Origin: Gonocerus acuteangulatus
Taxonomy: Eukaryota > Arthropoda > Insecta > Hemiptera > Coreidae
Direction: 5' to 3'
Assembly (NCBI GenBank): GCA_946811695.1
Contig: OX328126.1
Coordinates: 87,214,924 to 87,278,923, forward strand
Length of the DNA stretch: 64,000 nt
Shown: in pieces, positions 22,450 to 33,039 of the stretch
Numbering within the stretch: the first letter of the stretch is position 1
How the letters are laid out: each line of letters opens with the position of its first letter
Notes under the pieces: generated by a model
What the model was told of the DNA's origin: nothing
Databases searched by the model: none
The model's input: the letters and a program-made list of their open reading frames with translations, nothing else
Translations under genes and position numbers: made by a program

Positions 22450-22473
22450 TATATATATATATTTATATTTATA
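22340..22473. repeat. Interrupted (TA)n tract within the Penelope-like 3' region
   Basis: Alternating TA with occasional GC steps (tatatgcatata) inside the element. Confidence 0.9.
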
Positions 22474-22585
22474 TTTTCAAGCATATAGGTACTCATATCT
22501 ATGTCAATGTTTCTAGCCTTTTTTTGTTGTTTTTTGTTATTATTTCTGTCCTTACCATTGTTATACCATATATGTTTTTACAGCC

Positions 22586-22618
22586 CTGAAGATGGCTTGT
22601 ATAGCAAGCCGAAACGTT
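22586..22618 (+). ncRNA. Hammerhead ribozyme motif (Penelope type)
   Basis: The core CTGAAGA is followed by a 6-bp stem II (ggcttg/caagcc, 5-nt loop), then GAAACGTT. CUGANGA, stem II and GAAA are the invariant hammerhead parts. A short palindromic stem III (ACGU) is the known arrangement in Penelope-like elements, where two copies act together. The cleavage triplet would be GUU rather than GUC. Activity cannot be judged from sequence. Confidence 0.65.
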
Positions 22619-22725
22619 GGCGGTAATAAATATACATTTTAGCAAATAAAATGTGTTTTATTGAATAAGAACACTGACCGAAACCCCGACGATCAACGCT
22701 TCAAACTAATTGCTTTTGCCAACAG

Positions 22726-22869
22726 AACCCGGTAGCAACAGCCTTTGAGATCTTCTGGATGATTTTTGAACCTGTTCTCTTCGGCCTGACGGGAACGCAG
22801 ATCAAAATATCAGAAATGGACCCGAACGTTGCTCTGTGGGCGTTCGTCATGCTTATTGCTGGCATTCTG
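22726..22869 (+). CDS. Slc9b: NHA/SLC9B-type antiporter, sixth visible exon
   Basis: It encodes residues 299-346 as 48 whole codons between acceptor tgccaacag and donor CTG|gtatgt. The peptide starts NPVATAFEIFWMIFEPVLFG, a helix followed by LTGTQIKISEMDP and a second helix ALWAFVMLIAGIL. The W-x-I-F-x-P-x-LFGL-x-G motif is a strong family marker (FQPLLFGLIGAE in vertebrate SLC9B). A Penelope-like element ends 25 bp before the exon; the duplicated target retains a CTAAT branch-point-like word next to the acceptor. Confidence 0.93.
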
Positions 22870-22980
22870 GTATGTATTTCATGCATTGGATAATTGGTAA
22901 ATATTATGTTGTTTATTATGCATGTGTTGAACTGTACATTAAAAAGCCACTTATGCTGTGTAACCAACCGTACCTACATG

Positions 22981-23224
22981 TCGTCCCTACCATGTCAAAC
23001 CATCGAATATACAAATCGGTGCAAACTAGAGAACGAACATATTCTATCCATTGACGAAGTAATATATTTTATTGTGATTCATTATGTAAAGCATTAAAGG
23101 CTATTCTAAAGGGGTTAGAGTTGTGACAATTTGCGACAAGCCGTATCGTCCACAATCCAAGAGCAAAGTCTCGAATCTGAAAAACAAGTTTTTGAATATT
23201 CAATAGTTTGACATGGTCGGGACG
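22981..23224. mobile_element. 244-bp MITE
   Basis: Ends tcgtccctaccatgtcaaac and gtttgacatggtcgggacga are near-perfect inverted repeats. The interior is non-coding. The same family, more eroded, is at 15211-15457. Confidence 0.8.
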
Positions 23225-23266
23225 ATATGTTTATACATGCATATGTTTAACCGTACTGAGAGTATG

Positions 23267-23941
23267 TACAGGGTGTCACAAAAATAATAGTAATAATATA
23301 ACCCCCACATTTACCCCTGCCTTGAAATGTTATTCAAGGTCAATTTTTTTATTGCATATATCGAATCTACGAGTCATGAGGAAGAAAAACGTCAACGGCA
23401 CAATAGGTCAGACGTGACTCTTTATGGTTAAATTACCATTGACAACGTATACGTCGGACATTCCATTACAATTGACAAATATTGGCCGATTTTGATTTTT
23501 TTTTTTTTTTTTTTTTTTTTTTACATACTCTACTAACATCCCCCACACCAAAAATACCTCGCTTCATTTTTTTTAAAAGCATCTTCTAGTAAAAAAAAAA
23601 AACATAAGTATATTGAAAAACGAGCCTCTCAGCGGATCATTAGAGGACCATAACTCATATTTTACAATTGACAGGAATGCCTTCATCAGCTTATTCCTCT
23701 ATAAGTTGTTAATGGTCATTTTTACCATAAAGAGTCATTTCCCAACTATGGTGCCGTTGACTTTTTTCTTCCTCATCACTCGTAGATTTGAAATATACAA
23801 TAAAAAAAATTTGATCTTGAACAACACTTGAAGGTCAATTTTGCGGGGGGGGGGGCAATTTTTCCGGGGTTCTTTTTTCCGATCTCGCATTAGAGAATCA
23901 CTTGGTCAACGAGTGACCATTATTTTTGTGTCACCCTGTAC
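23267..23941. mobile_element. Foldback element with tacagggtgtcac termini
   Basis: The left end (tacagggtgtcacaaaaata) and right end (tatttttgtgtcaccctgta) are inverted repeats. The arms extend inward over about 170 bp each: gaggaagaaaaacgtcaacg near 23380 pairs with cgttgacttttttcttcctc near 23756. Poly-T (23490-23522) and poly-G (23845) tracts occur between and within the arms. No coding remains. Confidence 0.75.
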
Positions 23942-23989
23942 ATTTTACTATGCAGCCTGGAGGTCACCTATGTAAGGCGAGAATAAGTT

Positions 23990-24200
23990 GTGCTTACTAG
24001 ACTAAGTATTGGACATTCGCTATTGACGCATTCCTATTTATTGAAAAAACAGGACAAAACAAACTGTAGACTGTGCAACGTTTCACTAACAATTAAAAAC
24101 CTACTTACAGACTGCAGAGAATGAGAAAATGTTGACTTACCAAATGATTTATAAACATTACTCAGAACAGTACGCACATCGATAATACACTAAAACATCT
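23990..24200 (+). pseudogene. LINE ORF2 carboxy-terminal zinc-knuckle fragment
   Basis: The frame reads GHSLLTHSYLLKKQDKTNC then RLCNVSLTIKNLLTDC, the Cys-x2-Cys...His/Asn...Cys block (GHxxLTHxxLL...CxxC...HLLxxC) found after RNase H in Jockey/I-type ORF2. It matches the fragment at 63483-63785. Stops and loss of the His show it is decayed. Confidence 0.7.
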
Positions 24201-24202
24201 GA

Positions 24203-24207
<5 letters not shown>

Positions 24208-24269
<62 letters not shown>
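24208..24269. repeat. (TA)n microsatellite
   Basis: Pure alternating TA run between the LINE fragment and the Penelope palindrome. Confidence 0.95.
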
Positions 24270-24272
<3 letters not shown>

Positions 24273-24388
24273 TTATTTATTTTTAGTGAAGATGGAGATA
24301 GTTAGCCGTTGCAGAGATACGAAGACAAGGTATAGTTGGGATTCGGCTAGGCGAAAAACGTCAGACTTTCAGGAAGAAATCTGTATTT

Positions 24389-24423
24389 GGACGTTTCGGC
24401 TGCACATTGGCAGCCTTCTTCAG
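24389..24423 (-). ncRNA. Hammerhead ribozyme motif, left arm
   Basis: On the - strand: CTGAAGA, stem II ggctgc/gcagcc, then GAAACGTC. All invariant core bases and a GUC cleavage triplet are present. Stem III would be the 2-bp palindromic ACGU type. Confidence 0.72.
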
Positions 24424-24662
24424 CTAAAAAAAATACAACTTATAAGTAAAAAAATTAATATACAACTTGTAAGTAAAAAACAGACAGAAATGAGCGTAGT
24501 ATATACATAAAGACAATAAATTTTAACCAATCTTATTTTTAAACAATCCAACTACCGTATTTCATTGTTTAAAAATAAGATTGGTTAAAATTTATTGTCT
24601 TGATGCATATACTACGCTCATTTCTGCCTCTTTTTTACTTACAAGTTGTATATTTATTTTTT

Positions 24663-24838
24663 TTTATTTTATTTTACGGCGCATCTACATCTAGGTCATT
24701 AGCGCCGACAACCAGGGTGCAGCGAAGAATATTCCCAGCGAGCCGTGAGATGAGAAAATTCCTGCCGGAGGTGGGAATCGAACCCACCATCTCCCGCTTA
24801 TGAATCCAGCGCGATAGCCACTAGACCACGGGAGACCC
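24663..24838 (-). mobile_element. tRNA-Glu-like SINE, full length with target duplication
   Basis: The - strand reads gggtctcccgtggtctagtg at the head, the B box ggttcgattccc, the body, and the tail ggcgctaatgacctagatg with poly-A. The target duplication ttgtatatttatttttt lies at 24646-24662 and 24839-24855. It inserted in the right arm of the Penelope palindrome, so it is younger. Confidence 0.92.
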
Positions 24839-24879
24839 TTGTATATTTATTTTTTTACTTATAAGTTGTATTTTTTTAG

Positions 24880-24914
24880 CTGAAGAAGGCTGCCAATGTG
24901 CAGCCGAAACGTCC
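24880..24914 (+). ncRNA. Hammerhead ribozyme motif, right arm
   Basis: Same sequence as the 24389-24423 motif but on the + strand: CTGAAGA, ggctgc/gcagcc stem II, GAAACGTC. The two motifs face outward across the palindrome. Confidence 0.72.
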
Positions 24915-25073
24915 AAATACAGATTTCTTCCTGAAAGTCTGACGTTTTTCTCCTAGCCGAATCCCAACTATACCTTGTCTTCTTATTTATTTTTATTTGT
25001 GTGCCAAAATTTACTTTTCTATAAATTATCTACTTACTCGTATATAACTCAGTGAGATGATTGGTTGTTTCAG

Positions 25074-25175
25074 CTTCGCATGATCGTGACTGTGTGTGTT
25101 ACATTCGGAGCACGACTAAACACGAAGGAGAAGATATTCTGTGGACTTGCTCTGATGGCAAAGGCTTCTGTACAG
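25074..25175 (+). CDS. Slc9b: NHA/SLC9B-type antiporter, seventh visible exon
   Basis: It encodes residues 347-380 as 34 codons between acceptor tgtttcag and donor CAG|gtatcc. The peptide LRMIVTVCVTFGARLNTKEK followed by IFCGLALMAKASVQ contains the N/L-x-KEK-IF...A-x-x-x-KA-x-VQ block. This block is highly conserved in the family (LKEKIFISFAWLPKATVQAAIG in vertebrates); its Lys in the KA-x-VQ helix is near the transport site in related exchangers. The exon and its splice sites are intact. Confidence 0.93.
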
Positions 25176-25384
25176 GTATCCTGCAACGTACTCATCACTA
25201 ATCCGATTACTACAGAGTTACTTCATTCCTCTGAGGATACACTAAGAGCCGCCTAACGTCCTTTCTCTGAATGGGATTAACAAACCTTTAGAACTAACAT
25301 TCACTACTTTTAGTCTCGTATAAACTATTTGTCCAATATGGATATCAGACCTCCTGAAAGAATGAATCAAAATCAATATTATAA

Positions 25385-25424
25385 TGAATCCAAGGCGCTA
25401 GCCATTAGACCAAGGGAGACCCCG
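25385..25424 (-). mobile_element. Fragment of tRNA-like SINE head
   Basis: The - strand reads ggtctcccttggtctaatgg then ctagcgccttgga, the first third of the SINE head only. Confidence 0.6.
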
Positions 25425-25784
25425 GTTCCTGTTCATATCTCTATTCTCATTTGAAAAGCATAGAATAGAAACAGATAATATTTTCCTCGGCCTTTGTTCA
25501 AAGGGTTTTATGGCTGTACCTGGGGTCGGGTCCGCAAGACCCTAGAAACCTCTTCTACCGATATTTCATTTCATGCGTTTCAATTAATTGGAAAATATCA
25601 AAAATTTTCACATATTCCTGTGTTCTTTTACTATAGTAATAATTCTACAGATAAAATAAATTAAAAAATAAAATAAAAAAACCAACAGCATAAAAGCAAT
25701 TGAAAATATTCAAAAGACGTCATCGAATCTTTTTCTCTTGGCAAGCTATATTTCTAACAATGAATTTTTTTTCTTATTTTGCCT

Positions 25785-27554
25785 AATCTGTTTTATTGTA
25801 AAATACATTTTCCAACTATAAGCAATTAAAAAATAACAAGGAATAAAAACAGACAAAAAGAACAGTTCCAATAAGCAATAAAGTCCGACTCGCAGGAACT
25901 GCATCATCTTAGCGCGGTTCCGTTCTTATCTCTAGACTCATTTAAAATGATTAAAATAGAAGATGTTATTATTTTGGGTCCACATTTCTAGAAAGCATGA
26001 AGATTAGATAGTTAGCCGTCGAGGTGATAAGTAAAGATGGAATGGTTGGGATTCGGCTAAATAAACCTCAATACGATTTTTGTTAAAAAATCTATATTTA
26101 GGACGTTTTGGCTAGTCAGTGGTAGCCTTCGTCAGCAATGAAAGTGCCGGGAGGTAGAGGAGGACAAAAGTTGACAGTTCCATCTTTACTCTCAAGAAAG
26201 GTGTTATTTACGATCTTACCTGGGTGGGTCCCCGCCCTAGGAACGACCCCGCTAGGCATTTGAAAAGCTATATTATCTTGGAAATCCATATCTCTAAGAT
26301 TAAATTGTTTTTCTTAGTTTTCTTAACCTGATTTGTTATCAAATACATTATCCAACTATAAGCAGTTAAAAAATAACAAGGAATAAAAACAGACAAAAAG
26401 AACAGTTCGAATAAGGGAAATCAATTACTTTAAAGTTTTAAGCACTTATTTCTCTGATTGACATCGTCTAATCAAAACTTTCAGCAGAACCTTTTTTGTA
26501 AAGCATTTAGTAAGCTTTTTAATGGTATTCTTCCGTTTCCCAAGATACTCAACCTTTTTCGAGATATTAAGGAAAGTATACAAAGTTACCAAAACTTTTT
26601 ATTTCTGGTAATAAAATATTTTATTCTAACCCTTCCTTTACTCTAAACGTAACAAAAATGTCAAAATATTAGTGTTAATGAAACTCCAACATGCAGAAAA
26701 TGTTTCAACTGTATCCCATAATTCTAAGTACCAAAATCAAAGACAAAGAACCCTCCCTAGGAAGGACGATAGGCAGTTGAAAAGCTATATATCTTGGAAA
26801 TCCATATCTCTAACATTAAATTGTTTTTCTTATTTTTCTTAACCTGTTTTATTTTCAAATACATTATCCAACAATAAGCAATTAAAAAATAACAAGGAAT
26901 AAAAAACAGACAAAAAGAACAGTTCGAATAAGCGAAATCAATTACTTTAAAGATTTGAGCTCTTATTTCTCCGATTGACATCGCCTAATCAAAACTTTCA
27001 TTAGAACCTTTTTTTTAGAGCATTTAATAAGCTTTCTAATGGTATTCTTCCGTTTACCAAGATTCTCAACCTTTTTCGAGATATTAAGGAAAGTAAACAA
27101 AGTTACTAAAACTTTTTATGTCTGTTAATAAAATATTTTATTCTAACCCTTCCTTAACTCCAAACGTAACCAAAATTTCAACATATTAGTTTTGATGAAA
27201 GTAGAACATGCAGAAAATGTTTCAACTGAATCCCATGATTCTAAGTACCCAAACCAAAAACGGTATTCAAAAAATATTTTTCCAATTTTCTCGAAAACGG
27301 TTAAAGCTATCGCCTTGAAAATGGTTTCATTCGTTTTCCTAGCCCAGGAATCATATAAAACGAGTACTTAGAAGCTTATGAACTCAAAAACGTAAGCGTT
27401 ACGATTTTTTTTGCGCGAATTTCGCCCCAAACGCCATCTTCCAGTAGGCGGATTTTGCTGGTTAACGAACTTGACCTTTAAAATTGGACGAAGGATTTTA
27501 GTACCAAATTTCATCAAAATCGGACCATTCGTCTTCTATCTAGAGAGCGAACAG

Positions 27555-27633
<79 letters not shown>

Positions 27634-28430
27634 TATACATATATATATATATATACAAATTTGAACCACCGTTATTTTCGGTCTCTAGGGGTTCTGAAAC
27701 GCGAAATTTTCTAGTCGGCACTTCCGGATTGTTTCATTGTATCAACCCTATAAGCGGGGTTCCTCCCTATGGGGGAGGGAGGAACCGTGCTAAAATCAAT
27801 TACTTTAATGTTTTAAGCACTTATTTCTCCGATTGACATCGCCTAATCAAAACTTTCATCAGAACTTTTTTTGTAGAGAATTTAGTAAGCTTTCTAATGG
27901 TATTCTTTCGTTTACCAAGATTCTCAACCTTTTTTGAGATATTAAGGAAAATATACAGAGTTACCAAAACTTTTTATGTCTGTTAATAAAATATTTTATT
28001 CTAACCCTTCCTTAACTCCAAACGTAACCAAAATTTCAACATATTAGTTTTAATGATAGTAAAACATGCAGAAAATGTTTCAACTGAATCCCATGATTCT
28101 AAGTACCCAAACCAAAAACGGTATTCAAAAACTATTTTTCCAATTTTCTCAAAAACGGTTAAAGTTATCGCCTTGAAAATGGTTTCATTCGTTTTCCTAG
28201 CCAAAGAAGCCTATAAAACGAGTACTTACAAGCTTATGAACTCAAAAACGTAAGCGTTACGATTTTTTTTGCGCGAATTTCACCCCAAACGCTATCTTCC
28301 AGTGGGCGGATTTTGCTGGTTAACGAACTTGACCTTTCAAATCGGGCGACAGATTTTTGTACCAAATTTCATCAAAATCGGACCATTAGGGAGGCCAGAA
28401 ATCCGCGAACAGACAAATATATATAAATAA

Positions 28431-28497
<67 letters not shown>

Positions 28498-28649
28498 TAT
28501 ACATATATATATAAATTTTAACCACCGTTATTTTCGTTCTCTAGGGGTTCTGAAACGCGAAATTTTCTAGTCGGCACTTCCGGATTGTTTCATTGTATCA
28601 ACCTTATAAGCGGGGTTCCTTCCTATCGGGGAGGGAGGAACCGCGCTAA
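25785..28649 (+). mobile_element. Cluster of Helitron-like family A copies, partly tandem
   Basis: The words caactataagcaatt, cgattgacatcg, tttatgtctgttaataaaat and caaaatcggaccatt recur several times, giving at least three overlapping partial or complete copies. Two copies end in the hairpin gggaggaacc plus CTAA (27790-27793 and 28646-28649) and each carries a (TA)n tract (27557-27655, 28417-28513). The copies differ by 5-10 per cent by eye. Insertion into each other or unequal exchange would explain the cluster. A Penelope-type fragment (26008-26230) lies inside. Confidence 0.6.
26008..26230. mobile_element. Penelope-type terminal fragment with decayed hammerhead
   Basis: It carries gttgggattcggctaaataa and gtagccttcgtcagcaatg, as at 33697-33800. 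The hammerhead-like motif on the - strand (26101-26134) reads CTGACGA with stem II, but GAAA has become CAAA. It should therefore be inactive. Confidence 0.6.
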
Positions 28650-28889
28650 AAATTGATATAGATATGTTTAGGGCAGAGAATTAAAGCTTTCAGAGATTAT
28701 GTCTTCACCAAAAACATGTTATTGCTTGATTTTATGATAAACTTTCACATATTCATATTTTTGCGCCAAAAGCACTATTGGGAGAAAGCCCGCTTTTTCT
28801 TAAATCCCTACTTTATGGATCACGCACGGTTAAGGATTGTAACATCTATTTGGGGATGATTAATGATGCTTGAGGATTTAAAATCTTCA

Positions 28890-29250
28890 GATTTTAATTG
28901 ATATAAATATTGATTAGAATAAAAGGTTCTATCAACCTTATTTTTATTTCCTCATTTGTTCATTTTTGCTGACTAAAAGTTTAGTTATACAAGTAAGGAC
29001 CCCAGAAGTAAAGAGGTCCAAGTGACCTATTAGAAAATATTTAGTTTGATACTGTTGTGGATGGTAAAGATATCCAAATGATTTTCTTGAGTTGCTCCCA
29101 CCTAGGTTGTGTTCTATTGAGTAATGTCGCTTTTGTAATATTAAGTCCAGAAGGAAATTAAGGGGTCTATATGTGGATCTTCGAATTATTTTGCATATTA
29201 CCCATAAATACGTATCATCGATAATCAACAGCTGAAGGACCTGAGAATTC
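28890..29250. repeat. Diverged dispersed repeat, partner at 46800-47150
   Basis: Shared words include ccagaaggaaattaa, gtctatatgtggat versus gtctatgtgcggat, and aaggacctgag. The same order is kept over about 330 bp. Non-coding; family unknown. Confidence 0.6.
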
Positions 29251-29641
29251 GCCTAGAATGATCGGAACTGTGAAAAGCTAGTTTTTGCTATTGCCACTTC
29301 AGTTCAACTTTACTGCATTTTATTAAAAACATTAAGTTGCCTTTTTTTCATTGTTTTTTAACTTTTCATATTTTGATTTTTATATAAAAATGTACTTTAG
29401 GAATTTTAACAATCCACTTAAAAATATGTACCAACCTGATTCACTAAACAAAAATTACACATAAAAATATGTACCAACCTGATTCACTAAACAAAAATTA
29501 CACATAAAAATATGTCTGCAATTAGTTAAATAAATCTATGCAACAAGTAAGGAAACTCTTGTTTAGTATTGGTGTGTTTGTTTATTTTTATTATCCTGTT
29601 TTCTTGTTCAACGGATATCTAACATCTCCCTGCATTCCCAG

Positions 29642-29962
29642 GCAGCCCTGGCTCCAGTGGCCCTGGACGTTGTGCGGACTTGGGACGGCCCAGAACCTGA
29701 ATACGCACACACGGTAGCTATAATCTGCGTGATGTCCATCCTGATGACAGCTCCATTGGGAGCAGTCCTCATCATCTTCACCGGGTCCAAACTCCTCTCC
29801 AAGACTACAGTTCCAGTAGTTCCAGACGGCTGGAGGAGATCCGCCAGACCTTCACTCAGGGATATCTCCATCACTTCTCCAGAAGACGAGGAGAAGGTCG
29901 AAGGGACCGTCACTCCCAAGACTCATAGGCCTTCTGTCATCCTGGAGCAGCCTTCAAACTGA
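29642..29962 (+). CDS. Slc9b: NHA/SLC9B-type antiporter, last coding exon with stop
   Basis: It encodes residues 381-486 and the TGA stop, after acceptor cattcccag. It begins AALAPVALDVVRTWDGPEPE, continues YAHTVAIICVMSILMTAPLG and AVLIIFTGSKLLSK, which is the final transmembrane helix (vertebrate SLC9B: VAFLSILITAPIGSLLI). A hydrophilic tail of about 60 residues follows, rich in Ser, Arg and Glu (WRRSARPSLRDISITSPEDE), with several possible phosphorylation sites. The eight exons sum to 1462 nt, giving 486 codons after the split first base. No frameshift or internal stop is present in any exon. Confidence 0.93.
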   Translation, partial: AALAPVALDVVRTWDGPEPEYAHTVAIICVMSILMTAPLGAVLIIFTGSKLLSKTTVPVVPDGWRRSARPSLRDISITSPEDEEKVEGTVTPKTHRPSVILEQPSN

Positions 29963-29981
29963 CCTCTAATCCTATCAACAG
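29963..29981 (+). other. Short 3'UTR segment ending in a strong donor
   Basis: After the stop the sequence reads cctctaatcctatcaacag followed by gtaaat, a good donor 19 nt downstream of the TGA. This is close enough to avoid nonsense-mediated decay. The candidate acceptor is tttttttctgcaacag at 36896. Confidence 0.55.
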
Positions 29982-30032
29982 GTAAATGTGATATCTAATC
30001 CTTATCACTAGGGTGTTGTGGATTATTCCTTC

Positions 30033-30175
30033 AGGAAGTTCGACTTCCCGGAACTGCATCAGCTTAGCGCGTTTTCGTTCATATCCCTAGTGAGGGATTT
30101 AAAAGATTGAAAGAATAACTGGAAAAAAGTTACAGCCATGACCTTAAAAATTATTTCAACCGGTTCCTTACTTTA
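30033..30175 (+). mobile_element. Fragment with the agtccg...ttagcgcgg terminal sequence
   Basis: ggaactgcatcagcttagcg matches the end also seen at 25888 (+) and 43490-43520 (-). Related to the Helitron-like families; too short to classify. Confidence 0.45.
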
Positions 30176-30269
30176 AACAACCAATTAAATTTCATTATGG
30201 TTTTTATTATTGTTTGCTGGCATGTATGGAGCACACCCAGTAAGCTTAAAATGAAACTTTCAAAAACTT

Positions 30270-31250
30270 ACAGAAACCTGTACAACAAATAACCTGGACA
30301 GAGGTTAATCCTGTCTGTAGTAACCTGGACAGAAGTTGTTCTCGATATAACCTAGAGAGGACTTATTAGTAGATATAAGCAAGACATAGGTTAACTCTAG
30401 ATATGACCTAGCCAGAGATTAATCCTCGATGTAATCTAGATGGAGGTTAATCCTCTAGTTTACCTGGACAGAGAATAATCCTCGATATAACCTAGACAGA
30501 GCTTATTAGTAGATATAACCAAGACAGAGGCTAATTCTAGATATGACCTAGCCGGAGATTAATCCTTGATATAATCTAGATGGAGGTTAATCCTCAATTT
30601 GACCTGGACAGAGAAAATCCTCGATATAACCTAGACAGAGCTTATAAGTAGATATAACCATAACGAAGGCTAACTCTAGATATGACCTATCCAAAGATTA
30701 ATCCTCTATATAACCTACACAGAGGTTAATCCTCCATATAGCCTGGACAGAGAATGATCCTCGATATAACCTAGACAGGGCTTATTAGTAGATATAACCA
30801 TGACAGAGGCTAACTCTAGATATGACCTAGCCAGAGATTAATTCTCGATATAATATAGATGGAGGTTAATCCTCGATGTAACCTGGAGAGAGAATAATCC
30901 TCGATATAACCTAGACAGAGCTTATTAGTAGATATAACCAAGACGAAGGCTAACTCTAGATTTGACCTACCCAGAGGTTAATCGTCGATATAACCTAGAT
31001 AGAGGTTAATCCACCATATAGCCTGGACAGAGAATAATCCTCGATATAACCTAGACAGAGCTTATTAGTAGATATAATCAAAACAAAGGCTAACTCTAGA
31101 TGTGGCCTAGCCAGAGGTTAATCCTCAATATAACCCAGATAGAGGTTAATCCTCCATATAGCCTGGACAGAGGATGATCTTCGATATAACCTAGACAGAA
31201 GATAATCCTCGAAATAACCTGACGGTGGTTAATACTCGATATAACCTTGA
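30270..31250. repeat. 140-bp higher-order minisatellite of about 28-bp subunits
   Basis: The word cttattagtagatataa recurs at 30362, 30502, 30641, 30781, 30921 and 31061, a period of 140 bp. Within it, five diverged subunits of the type taacctagacagaggttaat occur. It lies in the putative 3'UTR intron. Confidence 0.9.
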
Positions 31251-31259
31251 CAGCTATTA

Positions 31260-32058
31260 GTAATGCCAAATATCATAATCTCTAACATAAACTTTACATG
31301 ATAATCCTTATATTTTGTACAATTAATAACAGAATAAATTATTACTACTTGATAATGCTGGATTTTTGGGAGCAAGCGTTATGATTCATCGGTACTTTCA
31401 GACCATAGGTTTAATTTCATTCGCGAATTTCTTACCTTTAGGGAGAACTGAAAAGCGCAAAAATAATTCAACTGACAGTACAAACAAGATTTTTCTTATT
31501 ACACGTCTCGTTGGCTTAATTTATTCAATGGCGGAGCTGGGAGGAATGTTATTAACACCAGTTATTACAGGTCGGTAACCTAGGGTTTATCTCCGACTCA
31601 GGTCGTCAGCTGTAAAAGGCAATGAAAACAATATTACCCCTTCCTTAGGGCGCGAACTTTTACTTAGTAATGAATTCCTGATGACCCAGGAAGGTATAAG
31701 ATGAAGGCGGAGGAATAAATTTGACGAAAGGATTGTCCCATTATATATTTACCGAGGGGAAATAATCCCGCATCCCCCCTCCCCTTTATCCCTCCCTTCC
31801 CCCTATCCTTGGTTTACCAACACATGAATTATTACTCTATTTTATCCTTGAGAGCCTACCTCCGTAGCGGGATTTATCTTGGGAGTAAATTTTACTTAAG
31901 GGTAACCTCGTTACCCAACCTTCTTCCTTCAGGGAGGTTATACCAGGGGACTGTTTACTATAAGCCACGTGCACTCTTGGACTTGGTGGCAGCTATCAAC
32001 ATTAGTTTGTTCGGTTTCTCTCATCCGATGAAATGAACCAGTTTCATATATTTCCTAA
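31260..32058. other. Non-coding stretch; short frames only
   Basis: No recognisable protein or repeat. The frames at 31366 and 31809 show no domain and no splice context. Confidence 0.45.
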
Positions 32059-32066
32059 CATCATTG

Positions 32067-32481
32067 CAGAGTTGGGCATAATTTTATTTATAAATAAAAA
32101 TACGAATTTATTCGTACTTCATATATTTGTGAATACGAATATAAATAAATTCGTACTTCATATATTTGTGAATACGAATATAAATAAATTCTTATTCATA
32201 AGTGTGAATACGAATTTATTTTTATTCACATATATTAAATATAAAAATACAAATTAAATTTTAACGCAAATTTTTCTGCGAATAAAAATAAATTCACAGA
32301 AAAAATTGTAAATAATCACAAAAAATCAAGTGATTACAAAAAAAAATCACATTAAAATATACGAATAAAAATTTATTCACATTATAATTTGTGAATAAAA
32401 ATTTATTCACAATAAAATTTGCAAATAAATTATGGATTTATTCGTATTAAAATGATATTAGGAAAGTTATTGAAGGTGCCG

Positions 32482-32528
<47 letters not shown>

Positions 32529-33031
32529 GGAGGTACTTAAACAAAAAATCTAGGCGCTAATAACCTAGACGTTAAACGCCTTTAAAAAAAAAAGAAAATC
32601 ACTTTCAATAACTTTCGTAACATCATCTTAATACGAATAAATTCATAATTTATTTGAGAATTTTATTGTGAATAAATTTTTATTCACAAATTATAATGTG
32701 AATAAATTTTTATTCGTATATTTTAATGTAATTTTTTTTTGTAATCACTTGATTTTTTGTAAATATTCACATATTTTGTGATTATTTACAATTTTTTCTG
32801 TGAATTTATTTTTATTCGCAGAAAAATTTGCGAAAAAAATTTTATTTGTATTTTTATATTTAATATATATGAATAAAAATAAATTCGTATTCACACTTAT
32901 GAATAAGAATTTATTTATATTCGTATTCACAAATATATGAAGTACGAATTTATTTATATTCGTATTCACAAATATATGAAGTACGAATAAATTCGTATTT
33001 TTATTTATAAATAAAATTATGCCCAACTCTG
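32067..33031. mobile_element. hAT-like foldback element, 965 bp, with 8-bp target duplication
   Basis: It begins cagagttgggcataatttta and ends with the complement. Arms of about 415 bp (32067-32483 and 32603-33031) are almost perfect inverted repeats. A perfect 8-bp duplication, catcattg, flanks it (32059-32066 and 33032-33039). CAGAG termini with 8-bp duplications are typical of hAT elements. The loop holds poly-T and a SINE tail (about 32524-32583). Confidence 0.88.
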
Positions 33032-33039
33032 CATCATTG

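Larger units (their letters stand above)
21583..22700 (+). mobile_element. 5'-truncated Penelope-like element
   Basis: It contains the GIY-YIG endonuclease end of the Penelope ORF, a long 3' region with CT-rich repeats (21960-22230) and (TA)n (22340-22473), a hammerhead-type motif at 22586, and the tail taataaatatacattttagc. A perfect 13-bp duplication, tcaaactaattgc, flanks it at 21570-21582 and 22701-22713. The right boundary is only 12 bp from the antiporter acceptor at 22725. The reverse transcriptase part is missing. Confidence 0.88.
24282..24990. mobile_element. Palindromic Penelope-type terminal repeats, SINE-interrupted
   Basis: Two copies of the same unit lie head to head around a centre near 24555: tatagttgggattcggctag ... 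aatctgtatttggacgtttc on the left, and its complement on the right. Each arm contains a hammerhead motif. The right arm is split by a SINE (24663-24838). The inverted terminal-repeat arrangement and the hammerheads suggest a Penelope-like origin; no coding region remains. Confidence 0.7.
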
